From NCBI RefSeq assembly GCF_000285515.1, contig NZ_HE610957.1:1558085-1622084 (forward strand): a stretch of 64,000 nucleotides of DNA. The letters are read 5' to 3'. Position 1 is the stretch's first letter. Each line of letters starts with the position of its first letter. The position numbers and the translations under genes were made by a program. This document shows, piece after piece, positions 33,470 to 42,974 of the stretch. This stretch comes from Paenibacillus senegalensis JC66 (lineage in GTDB: Bacteria; Bacillota; Bacilli; Paenibacillales; NBRC-103111). Under the pieces are notes generated by a model, which ran no database searches, was not told where the DNA came from, and worked only from the letters and a program-made list of their open reading frames with translations.

Positions 33470-34619
33470 ACCTACCTGGCTCCTCTTCTCCCTTGATAGT
33501 AACGGACGATTCATACCTTTTCGCTAATTGTTCTGCTGTGGTTTCCCAATTAAAGCGGTTGATCATATCTTCACGGGCTCTAGCACCTACTTGCTCATAT
33601 AAATCACGCTGATTCATTACAGCGATTAACTTTGCGGCAAATTCCCCTTCACTTCTATAATCGTTGACAAGCATCCCTGTCTCGCCGTCACTAATAATCT
33701 CGCCAATCCCGCCGATATTAGAGGCAATACAGGGCAGGGCGGTCGCCATAGCTTCCACATTGACCAACCCGAATGCTTCATGCTGCTGGGATGGACAGAC
33801 AAAGCAATCGGCCATCCAGTAAACGCGGTGAATGCGGCTGTGAGGTACATTGCCAATAAAGGTCACTGGCAAATGATAGTTTCTGGCAAGCCGCTTCAGC
33901 TTCGTGACATAACCTTTCACTGTACTGCTTCCGGCTACGACCAGCTTTATATTAGGATTCTTCATTCTCGCTATACGGGCAGCCCTCATTAACAAAGGCA
34001 GTCCTTTTCTCGGAATCAGCCGGCCTACAAAGCTGATGACGAAGGAATCTCCAAGCTTGTATTTGCTTCGTTGCTTTGCCCGTTCTTCGGGTGATGGGGG
34101 GCGGAATCTTTGTAAGTCCGTGCCCAGCCAAACATAGCTGAGCTTCGGGATCAGACTTGGAAAACGAACCGCAAGGTTTGTCTTTAGAGACGCGCTGTTG
34201 GCTACTACCAAATCCGTTTGCGCAAAACAGGACAAGGCCGACTTTCGGGATAACCGGCGTCCGGACACAAAGGTTAGGGAATGAAGAAATAAGGAAATCG
34301 GAGTACGGGGAAAAAGCCTTCTGATGAAAGGGACAAACTTGGGACGGTTGTCGATTTGAATCCAGTCGAATACACGCCCCTTAATTTTCTTCCTGACTTC
34401 GTTAAGATACCTCTTGGTGCTGCGGCCGGATCGGACACGGATAATCGTCAGATTGCCCTGCGTGGTGACAAGCGGCAGCTTACGGTGCCTGCGGCTGATT
34501 AAAGTTACTTGATGCGTTCGGGCAAGCCGCTTAGCTATCTCGTACATGCATATTTCAACCGATCCCCCCCGCACAGGAGGAACCGGAATTTGCTCTGGCG
34601 CAATCATTAACAGCCTCAT
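33351..34619 (-). CDS. Glycosyltransferase family 4 (CotSA-like)
   Basis: 422 residues, GT-B fold. The N-domain begins MRLLMIAPEQIPVPPVRGG; the C-domain shows SFVGRLIPRKGLPLLM, the sugar-binding HEAFGLVNVEAMA with EX7E, and GGIGEIISDGETG. Related proteins glycosylate spore coat components. The last 40 or so residues (after AKRYESS) are low in similarity to the fold and overlap the coat-protein gene by 119 bp, an unusually long overlap. One base less or more upstream would end it at a TGA overlapping the ATG at 33514. Confidence 0.85.
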   Translation of the reverse strand: MRLLMIAPEQIPVPPVRGGSVEICMYEIAKRLARTHQVTLISRRHRKLPLVTTQGNLTIIRVRSGRSTKRYLNEVRKKIKGRVFDWIQIDNRPKFVPFIRRLFPRTPISLFLHSLTFVSGRRLSRKSALSCFAQTDLVVANSASLKTNLAVRFPSLIPKLSYVWLGTDLQRFRPPSPEERAKQRSKYKLGDSFVISFVGRLIPRKGLPLLMRAARIARMKNPNIKLVVAGSSTVKGYVTKLKRLARNYHLPVTFIGNVPHSRIHRVYWMADCFVCPSQQHEAFGLVNVEAMATALPCIASNIGGIGEIISDGETGMLVNDYRSEGEFAAKLIAVMNQRDLYEQVGARAREDMINRFNWETTAEQLAKRYESSVTIKGEEEPGRYEIDRQQVDQDGHTFPESVHTGIHSGNEENEQQQAAGDA

Positions 34620-34787
34620 TCAGCCACACATCCTAGCCTAATCAGTCTCCTCCTATCATATGAGGGAATAGTTTGTTTGGGGACGGCTAATGAACAAATC
34701 CCCCGGAAGTAAGGCACGGTTTCGCCGCTTAATACCGCTCGGCTAATCTCCTAATCGTCTAAAATAGCTCCACATGCAAAAGTTAAA

Positions 34788-34828
34788 AGCGCAGAGCCTC
34801 CGGCATAAGCTGTCCGGCACTCTACGCT
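34788..34828 (-). terminator. Terminator of the sugar ABC operon
   Basis: Interrupted stem AGCG-AGAG-CCGG against CCGG-CTCT-CGCT, followed on the minus strand by TTTTAACTTTT. About 65 nt past the stop of the binding-protein gene. Confidence 0.65.
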
Positions 34829-34891
34829 TATTCAACTCCCCTACCAGGGCTGATCTCGATTGCTTAGTATGTGATTGGTTAATCGCGGCAC

Positions 34892-36475
34892 TTAGGAAGA
34901 GCGTTCCTTAATTCCTTCATTGATTTCTCTGATCCAGTCCGCTCCGCCGCGCGCCTTCCACTCCTCGACCATCGCGTCCCATTCCTCGACAGGTCGCTGC
35001 CCGGATATCATTTTGGTAATTTCGCCAACAATATATTGGCTAAGCTCTGCCCCCTTCTGCGCGTGTACCTCGGAGAAAATTCCGCGGCTCGGGTCGGCAT
35101 ACGGCGTTTTGTTATAGGTGGCCTCCATATCTTCGATCTGCGAGATGAATTCCTGCATTCGCGGATCGTTATACACCGCTTTGGAGTATTGATTCGCCTC
35201 ATCATTTGGAGCTGTCGGTCTGTACTCCTCTCTCTGGAACATGTATCCGATCGGGGCGATACTTTCCGCTCCCGGCTTAGGGACGGCCTTGCCATCGATC
35301 ATATCGTAACCAACTCCTTCCCCTCCCATCAGCCAGTCAAAATGCTCGTTGTCCGGATTGCGTTCCTCGAGTGGAATGAATTGTCTTCCATAGTCAAGAA
35401 TCTCCAGAATTTTTAATACTTTATCCGGATCATTTTTCAGCTCCGCGGATAAGGTCGTTAATCCGAAATACCCCTGGTTCAGCAGGCGTCCTTGTGAGCC
35501 GTCGGGGGCAACAAAGTGGGGAATGGACGTCAGTCTCGCCTCAGGGTTGACCTCCAGCAAACCTAAATAATATTCCTCCACCATTCCGCTGGGCGTACCG
35601 ATAAAGATCCCCGCTTTGCCGGAATAAAATTCTTTGTTGGCCTGCGCCCAGTTTAGAACCGCAAAGTCTTTGGTTACGGCGCCATGCTTATAGGCCTCGG
35701 CCAAGGTTTCAATCACTTCTCTTTTCCCCGGTCCAATCACCCCAGGGATATAGTTACCTTCATCATCCTTGTGATACCAGCCGCCGGACCAATATGCTCC
35801 TGCTGCATAATCCGGGGAAGCATTCTCGCCCATGGCAAAGCCATAGGTATCATCCCGTCCATTCTGGTCCGGATCGTCCTTCGTGAAAGCGATGGCTACT
35901 TCGAGCAGCTCTTGGTAATTCGTTGGCACTTCAAGCCCGAGATTGTCAAGCCAATCCTGGCGCACGACATTACTGAAGCTGTAAGTCGGGGCATACATCG
36001 GGATACTGTAAATTTGTCCGTCTACGCGAAATTGATCCCAGATCGAATCCGGTACATTCCGGAACGTCTCAAATTGATCCAAGTATTCGTCCAGAGGAAG
36101 AAAGGCGCCTTGCTTCGCCCATTTGTAATAATTGGAGTCGTTGGCGCTTATATGGACTACATCAGGCATGTCTCCGGAGGCCATCACAACCGACAGCTTG
36201 GAGTTAAAATCGGAATTCAAAATAAACTGCGAATCTATGTTTGCTGAAAATTTCTCGCGAATGGCCTGTACCCCTGCTCCGTTAGGCTCAGGAAATTTGG
36301 CATAGGAATATCCCATAAAGCTTATATCGTAGACACGATCCTGCTCGGGGGCTCCCTCACCGGTTGAATGCGGGGACTCTGATGGAGCCGATCCTCCTCC
36401 TGAAGAACAAGCGGCTAAAGTCAATGCGAGAATACCAAACCAGGAACCATATCTCCATTTTTGAACCTTTCTCAT
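34892..36475 (-). CDS. Sugar ABC transporter substrate-binding lipoprotein (LplA-like)
   Basis: 527 residues with a lipobox LTLAAC (Cys 23) after a short signal peptide and a Ser/Gly-rich linker. The body is a family 1 solute-binding protein: VMASGDMPDVVHISAN, GQIYSIPMY, DDPDQNGRDDTYGFAMG (an EF-hand-like Ca loop typical of LplA/AlgQ relatives). Captures oligosaccharides outside the cell. Belongs with the two permeases upstream; no ATPase is in the operon, so a shared MsmX-type ATPase is expected. Confidence 0.9.
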   Translation of the reverse strand: MRKVQKWRYGSWFGILALTLAACSSGGGSAPSESPHSTGEGAPEQDRVYDISFMGYSYAKFPEPNGAGVQAIREKFSANIDSQFILNSDFNSKLSVVMASGDMPDVVHISANDSNYYKWAKQGAFLPLDEYLDQFETFRNVPDSIWDQFRVDGQIYSIPMYAPTYSFSNVVRQDWLDNLGLEVPTNYQELLEVAIAFTKDDPDQNGRDDTYGFAMGENASPDYAAGAYWSGGWYHKDDEGNYIPGVIGPGKREVIETLAEAYKHGAVTKDFAVLNWAQANKEFYSGKAGIFIGTPSGMVEEYYLGLLEVNPEARLTSIPHFVAPDGSQGRLLNQGYFGLTTLSAELKNDPDKVLKILEILDYGRQFIPLEERNPDNEHFDWLMGGEGVGYDMIDGKAVPKPGAESIAPIGYMFQREEYRPTAPNDEANQYSKAVYNDPRMQEFISQIEDMEATYNKTPYADPSRGIFSEVHAQKGAELSQYIVGEITKMISGQRPVEEWDAMVEEWKARGGADWIREINEGIKERSS

Positions 36476-36501
36476 TTTTCGATCCCCTACCTTTTTTAAT
36501 T

Positions 36502-36620
36502 AGCATTTTTGCCTATTATGATTTCATCTGCAGGCGGATAACAGGCTGCAGACGAACTCAGGCTTTTGGATCTGCATTCTAATCTGGCAAAAGACTTATA
36601 CTTGCTTCATGCAAAATGCT
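36502..36620. repeat. GCATTTTTGC element (copy C)
   Basis: AGCATTTTTGC at 36502 and GCAAAATGCT at 36611 flank about 100 bp with CTGCAGGCGG inside, between permease and binding-protein genes. Confidence 0.4.
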
Positions 36621-36679
36621 GTAATCGTCGAGCAAGCAACCTCACCCCATACCAACCACTACCCTTCAGGCAACGACCA

Positions 36680-37548
36680 TCAGCCTTTAACGGAGCCGAG
36701 CATCACCCCTTTAGCAAAATGCTTTTGCAGGAACGGATACACGATCAGAATGGGAACAGTAGCCAGCAAAATAGCGGCCATCTGAATGGTTTCAGCCGGC
36801 GGCTGCTGTACAAGTGCATGCTGCTCAATCAGCGCTGTGTTATCATTCACGACTACAATTTGCCTGAGAAGCACTTGAATCGGCCACAAGGCAGGATTGC
36901 TGATGTATAGCAGGCCTGTAAAGTAAGAGTTCCAGTGGGCAACCGCATAGAATAAGCCGAACGTAGCCAGAGCAGGCTTGGACAAGGGAAGAATAATCCG
37001 GCCAAAAATAGTAAAGGGATTAGCCCCGTCCATAATCGCTGCTTCGTTTAACTCCTCCGGGATATTGCGGAAGAACTGGCGAATGACGATTAAATTCCAT
37101 GGACTGATCAGCACCGGAATAATCAGAGCCCAGATCGAATCCAACAGACCGGTTTCTTTGACAATCAAATAAGTCGGAATGATGCCGGCGCTGAATAAAA
37201 AGGTAAACAGCACCATAAACAGGATCGTTTTTTGTCCGTAAAAGGGGCGGGACAGTCCATAGGCCATCGTAACCGTAAACAGTAAATTCATCAAAGTGCC
37301 TACTACCGTAATCAGAATAGTAATCCAGATGGAACGGATGAAGCGGCTGTTTCCCAATATGAACTGATAGGCATCCGTCACCCACTCCTTTGGCCACAAA
37401 ATAATATCATTCTCCAGAAATTCCTTCATCGAGGAAAAAGAAACAGAGAAGATATAGAGAAACGGAAAAACATAGTGGCAGCAATCAATATCAGCATTAC
37501 CAGATTAACGGTTTCCAAAATCCGGTCCGTTATCGTGCGGTGAAGCAT
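36680..37548 (-). pseudogene. Sugar ABC permease (LplC/YtcP-like), frame broken at a T5 run
   Basis: The start MLHRTITDRILETVNLVMLI follows GGAGGAGGCTT, but the frame ends after 40 codons. The remaining frame encodes FPFLYIFSVSFSS then MKEFLENDIILWP and five helices, with the EAA loop EELNEAAIMDGANPFTIFGR. One extra T at the run complementing 37466-37470 gives an intact protein of about 290 residues, the usual length. Such permeases pair with LplB-like partners. Probably a base missing in the assembly. Confidence 0.8.
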
Positions 37549-37598
37549 AAGCCTCCTCCTTTCTCGCCTGCAGAACAAATGCAATGCTGCAAAAAGAC

Positions 37599-38555
37599 TC
37601 AGTATATCCCTTCTTCGCCAAAGCGTTTGGCCAATCGGTTGGCCGCAATTACAAGAATGAGCCCAACTACCGATTTAAACAAACCTACCGCTGTTGCGAA
37701 GCTGAAATCCGCCTGTAAAATACCTTTGAAGTAGACATAAGTATCCAGCACATTCCCCACTTCCATCACATAGGGATTAAGCATAAGAAACACTTGCTCG
37801 AACCCGTTATCGAGCACATTTCCAAGTCTAAGTATCAGCAAAATAACAACGGTGCTGCGAATCGCAGGCAGTGTGATGTGCCATATCCTTCTCAACCGAC
37901 TGGCTCCATCTACAACGGCAGCCTCATAAAGCTCCGGATTCACTCCGGCTAATGCCGCCAGAAAAATAATCGTTCCCCAGCCCGATTCTTTCCAGATTAC
38001 TTCTAACACCAGAATCGGCTTAAACAAGGAAGGCATTTGCAAAAAAGGAATGGAATCGATCCCGAACCAGGCGCCCAGCATGTTATTTACGAGTCCGTCG
38101 CTTCTTAGGAATAAGGTTACGACACCGATCACGACTACCCAGGACAGGAAATGAGGTAAATAAACAATAGATTGAATAAACCGTTTCACCCATTCCTGTC
38201 TCACCTCATTCAGCATCAAAGCCAGCAGGATAGGAACCGGAAAAGCAAATGCAATCTGCAAAAAGGACAGCACCAGCGTGTTGATTAGTACCTGTACGAC
38301 CTCCGGATTATCGAATATCCTTTGAAAATGGGCAAAGCCTACCCATGGACTATCAATAAACCCTTGAAAGGCGCTGTAATCTTTGAAGGCAATTATGGAG
38401 CCAAGCAGAGGAACATAACGGTACACTATAAAATAGAGCAATCCTGGTAAAACAAATAAATACATATAGCGGCTTTTCCATATTTTCTTTCCAGTTCGCC
38501 CCTGCCTGAACGATGGAATCCATGAATGCGCTTTCGGTAACGGGGATCCCTTCAT
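37599..38555 (-). CDS. Sugar ABC permease (LplB/YteP-like)
   Basis: 318 residues with six membrane helices, the first at about 30-50 (YLFVLPGLLYFIVYRYVPL). The EAA loop NPELYEAAVVDGASRLRRIWHITLP docks an ATPase. This class pairs with LplC-like permeases and LplA-like lipoproteins for plant or cell-wall oligosaccharides. GGAGG lies upstream of the ATG. First gene of the three-gene operon. Confidence 0.92.
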   Translation of the reverse strand: MKGSPLPKAHSWIPSFRQGRTGKKIWKSRYMYLFVLPGLLYFIVYRYVPLLGSIIAFKDYSAFQGFIDSPWVGFAHFQRIFDNPEVVQVLINTLVLSFLQIAFAFPVPILLALMLNEVRQEWVKRFIQSIVYLPHFLSWVVVIGVVTLFLRSDGLVNNMLGAWFGIDSIPFLQMPSLFKPILVLEVIWKESGWGTIIFLAALAGVNPELYEAAVVDGASRLRRIWHITLPAIRSTVVILLILRLGNVLDNGFEQVFLMLNPYVMEVGNVLDTYVYFKGILQADFSFATAVGLFKSVVGLILVIAANRLAKRFGEEGIY

Positions 38556-38662
38556 CAGCCAACCTCCTATGCCAAAATGATAATTAGTACTTTATCGTTT
38601 TCCCTTGTAATTGCCTAGGCTCTATTGTTGTTTCACTATGCAGATAAAGATACAAGGCGCGC

Positions 38663-38695
38663 AAAAAAAGATACCTCCGTCTAGGAAGAGGTATC
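38663..38695 (-). terminator. Terminator of the AraC regulator gene
   Basis: GATACCTC / GAGGTATC stem and a T7 run on the minus strand, 80 nt past the stop. Confidence 0.85.
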
Positions 38696-38774
38696 CTGCG
38701 CTTGCAGTTAAGGATCAGGGAGTTTGCACGGACAGTCAGCCGGGTTCTGTTAAGCGGCCGGTCAAGCCCTGGCA

Positions 38775-41069
38775 TCAGCTTTGCCGATAGCGCTCGCGAT
38801 ATTTGCCCGGGGGGATCCCTGTTATTTGCTTAAACACTCTGGAGAAGTTCTGCGTCGTCGTATAGCTGAGCTTAGCGGTTATATCTTTAATAGATAAATC
38901 ACTATGAACAAGCCATTCCTTTGCCTTGTCTATCCGGTACTGGATTAAGTAATCGACAAAGTTTATCTGCATCTGCTCTTTAAACATGCGGCTCAACTGG
39001 TAAGGAGAGCATTCGAAATGATCGGCGATTTGCTGTAGAGACAGCTCGCTTTCAAAGTTCTCATGAATATAGTCTGTAACCTTGCGGATTAACTGCTGCT
39101 GCTGCATGCTTTTATCAACCGTCAGCTGCCGGCTGATCGCAGGGAATAGCTCCATTTCGAACCATTCCCTTACTTCCTCCATACTGGCAGCGGCATGCAG
39201 CGAAGCATACAGATCTCCTTCTATCCATTCCTTTAATTCATATCCCCGCTCATGCAGAGTCTGTTCGATATCGCCCAGCAAATAGGTCATCAGACCAAGC
39301 TGGCTGTCCACCGTTACAAGGAAGCGGGGGGCTTCCTCCATCATTTGATTAAACTGCTGGCTGGCCAGATTGACATCGCCTATCGCCAAGCTTTGAATGA
39401 TCGCCTGGTGCCACTCAAGGAAGTCCCGGATGAAATAACGGTTTCGTGCGGAACCTTCCACGCTTTCCCGGGTAATCGTCACATCGGATCCCATTAGCAA
39501 ACGATAGCGCTGCAGCAGGATTGCCTGTTCGTAGCCCGCACTAATCATTGATCGTGACGGCTGGCTGTCACTTACCGCTGCGGTAACGGTGAAGCCTAAG
39601 TATTCGAACGCTTTGCTGCGAATACGTTCATTGTTCTCAATCACCCGCCTGCGGATGGCCGGGCTGTCATCCTCCACTCCCAGTATACAAATCACTTGTC
39701 CGGGGATGAGGGCTACCGTTTCACAGCAGCTCATCTCTTGATTAATTTCCTGAACGAGCTTGGAAAAAGCGTACATGATCAAGGTCCGGTCCCGAAACCG
39801 GTATTTCTTCCGAAATGCAATCGCTTGGTCGACCTCGATGATACAGACATAAAAGCGGTTACCAGGCAAGGAGATCGGATAAGAGGCGGTTAGCGAGGCA
39901 AATTCCCGATCATTGATTTCTCCGCGCAAGAGCTGCAGCAGCGCGCTTTCCCGCAATTGGGGAAGCTGCTCCTTCCATTGAATTTGCAGCTTCGTGTTGT
40001 GATAGATCATTTTATCAATATAACTGGAAAGCTGTTTCAAATCCCCTTCACTGCGGTCCGTGGAAGCCCCGGATAGTTTGGCGAGCAGAGCTTGAATAGG
40101 AATATACAGCTTGCTTGATCCGATGATGGAGATCAGCAGCCATACCAAAGAGATCGCAACCACCATCTGCCACGTTAACCAGCGGATGCTGGCTGATTTG
40201 GCCGTCAATTCCCGGGTCGGCGTCATGGCTATGTATGTCCAGCCATTCAAAGCCGATTTCTGATACGACAGCTGATAGTCATTTCCATTGAAGGCATAAG
40301 TCCCTTGAAAGGAAGAGGGCTGCCGCCAGTAATGGTATAAATCATTGGTCACATTTAGCCTCGTGCCAATCTCCTCTTTGTTCGAGCTGACCGCCACCCT
40401 CCCCTGGTCATCGATGACAAGCAGCTTGCGCCCGCTGCCCAAGTTCGCGGACTGGAATACATTATAAAAAATCGAAGGATCCACATGTAAAATAAGCCTG
40501 CCTTTGTACGGAGTCGAGCCGCTTAGTACAGGGCGCATCATTAGAAACTCCTTCTGATCGGGATAAGTAAACGGAGGAACAACCAATAATCCGGAATGCT
40601 GTGCCTGTTCCTTCTGCAAAAACTCATAATAAGGGAATTCCGTGAACGATAGGAGCCCGTAATGATTGGAGTATACTTGATCGTGCTGGTCATAGACTAG
40701 AGATACATCGAATGGAGCCCCATTATAACTGCGGTACTGGCGGATAAGTTCCTTCATAGCCAATGTCGTCTCGAGAGTTTCCAGATCGTCCAAGGAAATG
40801 CCTCGTTCTACCGATTTCTCAATCGTACGGTCACTAGCTATTTGCAGCGAGAAGGTTTCCAGGTTTTTTAATATGTTATCCATCTGGTATTCCACTTGCT
40901 TCAGAATAATTCTATGATTGCGGTCCACCTCTTCCTGGACACTCTTGCCTGCTAAATAAGCCGAACCCATTCCCAACAAGACGACAGGAAGCAGGCTGAT
41001 TAATAAGGAATACAGCATCAGCTTTTTCTTAAAGCTCCACCTTTTCCATTCGAGCAACCGTCTTGGCAT
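38775..41069 (-). CDS. Membrane-bound AraC-family regulator of the ABC importer
   Basis: 764 residues. Membrane helices at about 17-38 and 290-310 flank an extracellular Cache-like sensor; the C-terminal 100 residues are two AraC HTHs (SLQQIADHFECSPYQLSRMF and IKDITAKLSYTTTQNFSRVF). Paenibacillus places such YesS/YtdP-type regulators next to LplABC importers and they likely sense the sugar outside. ATG at 41069 has GGGGAGAAG upstream. It is transcribed in the same direction as the importer, which follows it. Confidence 0.9.
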   Translation of the reverse strand: MPRRLLEWKRWSFKKKLMLYSLLISLLPVVLLGMGSAYLAGKSVQEEVDRNHRIILKQVEYQMDNILKNLETFSLQIASDRTIEKSVERGISLDDLETLETTLAMKELIRQYRSYNGAPFDVSLVYDQHDQVYSNHYGLLSFTEFPYYEFLQKEQAQHSGLLVVPPFTYPDQKEFLMMRPVLSGSTPYKGRLILHVDPSIFYNVFQSANLGSGRKLLVIDDQGRVAVSSNKEEIGTRLNVTNDLYHYWRQPSSFQGTYAFNGNDYQLSYQKSALNGWTYIAMTPTRELTAKSASIRWLTWQMVVAISLVWLLISIIGSSKLYIPIQALLAKLSGASTDRSEGDLKQLSSYIDKMIYHNTKLQIQWKEQLPQLRESALLQLLRGEINDREFASLTASYPISLPGNRFYVCIIEVDQAIAFRKKYRFRDRTLIMYAFSKLVQEINQEMSCCETVALIPGQVICILGVEDDSPAIRRRVIENNERIRSKAFEYLGFTVTAAVSDSQPSRSMISAGYEQAILLQRYRLLMGSDVTITRESVEGSARNRYFIRDFLEWHQAIIQSLAIGDVNLASQQFNQMMEEAPRFLVTVDSQLGLMTYLLGDIEQTLHERGYELKEWIEGDLYASLHAAASMEEVREWFEMELFPAISRQLTVDKSMQQQQLIRKVTDYIHENFESELSLQQIADHFECSPYQLSRMFKEQMQINFVDYLIQYRIDKAKEWLVHSDLSIKDITAKLSYTTTQNFSRVFKQITGIPPGKYRERYRQS

Positions 41070-41272
41070 CAAACTTCTCCCCTTTGGCGTCCATAGATTG
41101 GCCGAACCTTTATTGTTAACGCTTACATTTTAGGGATGATTGTGATTTCTAATGGCTTGATTGCAGGCGCTTACTTCGTTCATTATAACTCTTTCTTAGC
41201 AGGCATACATCAGCCAGTACTCCTAATTGCAATTTATCTCTATTTAAAGACGCTTGTTCCGGCCATATCTCC

Positions 41273-41315
41273 AAAAAATAAAGAAGCGGAACTCCCTGTT
41301 AAGGAATCCCGCTTC
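41273..41315 (-). terminator. Terminator of prfC
   Basis: GAAGCGG / CCGCTTC arms with partial inner pairing, then TTTATTTTTT on the minus strand. Confidence 0.75.
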
Positions 41316-41337
41316 CGTTTTCTGTTATTCTGTTGTA

Positions 41338-42924
41338 TTAAGGAGCAACGTCCAAAAACTGGGCTTCCGGGAACTTTTCCATTGCATTTCGCAAGGCATA
41401 TTCGTTTTCGAACAAAACGACATAATTGTCTTTCTTATCCTTAACCAACTGGGAATTGATTCTGAATTTACCGGGGTCAACGTTCTCTGCGACGAGCCAG
41501 CGGGCAAACTGGAAATTCATTCGCTGCAGCTGCACCTCTACGCCATACTCGGCTCTCATCCGGTATTCAAACACTTCAAACTGCAGCTGGCCAACTACTC
41601 CCAGCAGGGTGTCCTCAAAGCCGATCGTCTTGAAAACCTGGATTGTCCCCTCTTCGGTCAGTTGATCCAGTCCTTTTTGGTACTGCTTATGCTTCAGTGC
41701 GTTCTTCACGGTTACTTTGCTGAATAGTTCAGGTGAAAATGTTGGCAGCTCATCAAACACAATTTCCGTGCCTTGGCTCAAGGAGTCGCCGATGCGAAAG
41801 ATGCCGGGATCAAATAAGCCGATAATATCTCCGGGATAAGCTACCTCTACAATATCCCGGTCCTGGGCAAGAAATTGCTGAGGCTGGGACAGCTTGATTT
41901 CCTTGCCCGCTCTAACATGTTTCACCGACATTCCGCGTTCGAATTTGCCGGAGCAGACTCTCAGGAATGCCACCCGGTCACGGTGGGCAGGATTCATATT
42001 CGCCTGGATTTTAAACACAAAGCCCGAGAAGTTCTCCTTGGTCGGCTCGATTTTCCCGGCCTGGCTTTGACGCGGCTCAGGCTTGGGAGCCATGGAGAGA
42101 AAATTTTCCAAAAAGGTCTGAACGCCAAAATTGTTAATCGCACTGCCGAAAAATACAGGCGTCAATTCCCCTGCAAGAACCTTCTCCATATCGAGAGGAT
42201 CGCCGGCGACATCCAGCAGCTCCAGATCCTCGCACAGCTGCTCATACAGATACGGCCCGGCAATCTGCTTGACCGTCTCATCCTCATAGCCGCTTACCTC
42301 TTGCAGAGAGATTTCTTCATGATCATCGCCTTTGAAGAGCTCTACTCTTACCTTCTTCCTGTCGTAAACGCCGCAAAACTGCTTGCCTGAACCGATCGGC
42401 CAGTTCATCGGGTGCGAGCGAATGCCTAGCACCTGCTCTAATTCCTCCAGCAAATCAAACGGATTTTGCCCTTCCCGATCCAGCTTGTTAATAAATGTAA
42501 AGATCGGTATGCCGCGCTGACGGCAAACCTGAAACAGCTTTTTCGTTTGCGCCTCGACACCTTTGGCCGAATCGATCAGCATGACAGCACTGTCAGCTGC
42601 GGTCAGCGTCCGGTAAGTGTCTTCACTGAAATCCTGGTGGCCAGGTGTATCCAAGATGTTCACCCGGTGTCCCTTATAGTCAAACTGCATAACACTGGAG
42701 GTTACGGAAATTCCTCTCTGCTTCTCAATCTCCATCCAGTCCGAGGTGGCATGCTTGTTGGCCTTGCGCCCTTTGACCGTCCCTGCCAAGCGGATAGCTC
42801 CGCCAAATAGCAGGAGCTTCTCGGTTAATGTCGTTTTACCGGCATCGGGGTGGGATATAATCGCAAAGGTTCGGCGGCGATCCACTTCTTTTATCAATTC
42901 TTGGCCTAATTTACTGGTTGTCAT
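41338..42924 (-). CDS. prfC: Peptide chain release factor 3
   Basis: 528 residues. G1 SHPDAGKTT at 24-32, switch region GISVTSSVMQF, G3 DTPGHQDFSEDT, G4 NKLDREG, and the RF3-specific C-terminal part ending in LDVAP. GTPase that recycles RF1/RF2 after termination. RF3 is absent from Bacillus subtilis but found in Paenibacillus. Monocistronic with a terminator. Confidence 0.97.
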   Translation of the reverse strand: MTTSKLGQELIKEVDRRRTFAIISHPDAGKTTLTEKLLLFGGAIRLAGTVKGRKANKHATSDWMEIEKQRGISVTSSVMQFDYKGHRVNILDTPGHQDFSEDTYRTLTAADSAVMLIDSAKGVEAQTKKLFQVCRQRGIPIFTFINKLDREGQNPFDLLEELEQVLGIRSHPMNWPIGSGKQFCGVYDRKKVRVELFKGDDHEEISLQEVSGYEDETVKQIAGPYLYEQLCEDLELLDVAGDPLDMEKVLAGELTPVFFGSAINNFGVQTFLENFLSMAPKPEPRQSQAGKIEPTKENFSGFVFKIQANMNPAHRDRVAFLRVCSGKFERGMSVKHVRAGKEIKLSQPQQFLAQDRDIVEVAYPGDIIGLFDPGIFRIGDSLSQGTEIVFDELPTFSPELFSKVTVKNALKHKQYQKGLDQLTEEGTIQVFKTIGFEDTLLGVVGQLQFEVFEYRMRAEYGVEVQLQRMNFQFARWLVAENVDPGKFRINSQLVKDKKDNYVVLFENEYALRNAMEKFPEAQFLDVAP

Positions 42925-42974
42925 CCCTATTTTTGATTCCCTTCTTAATTCGAAATAGCAGTCTGTCTGTTAAT

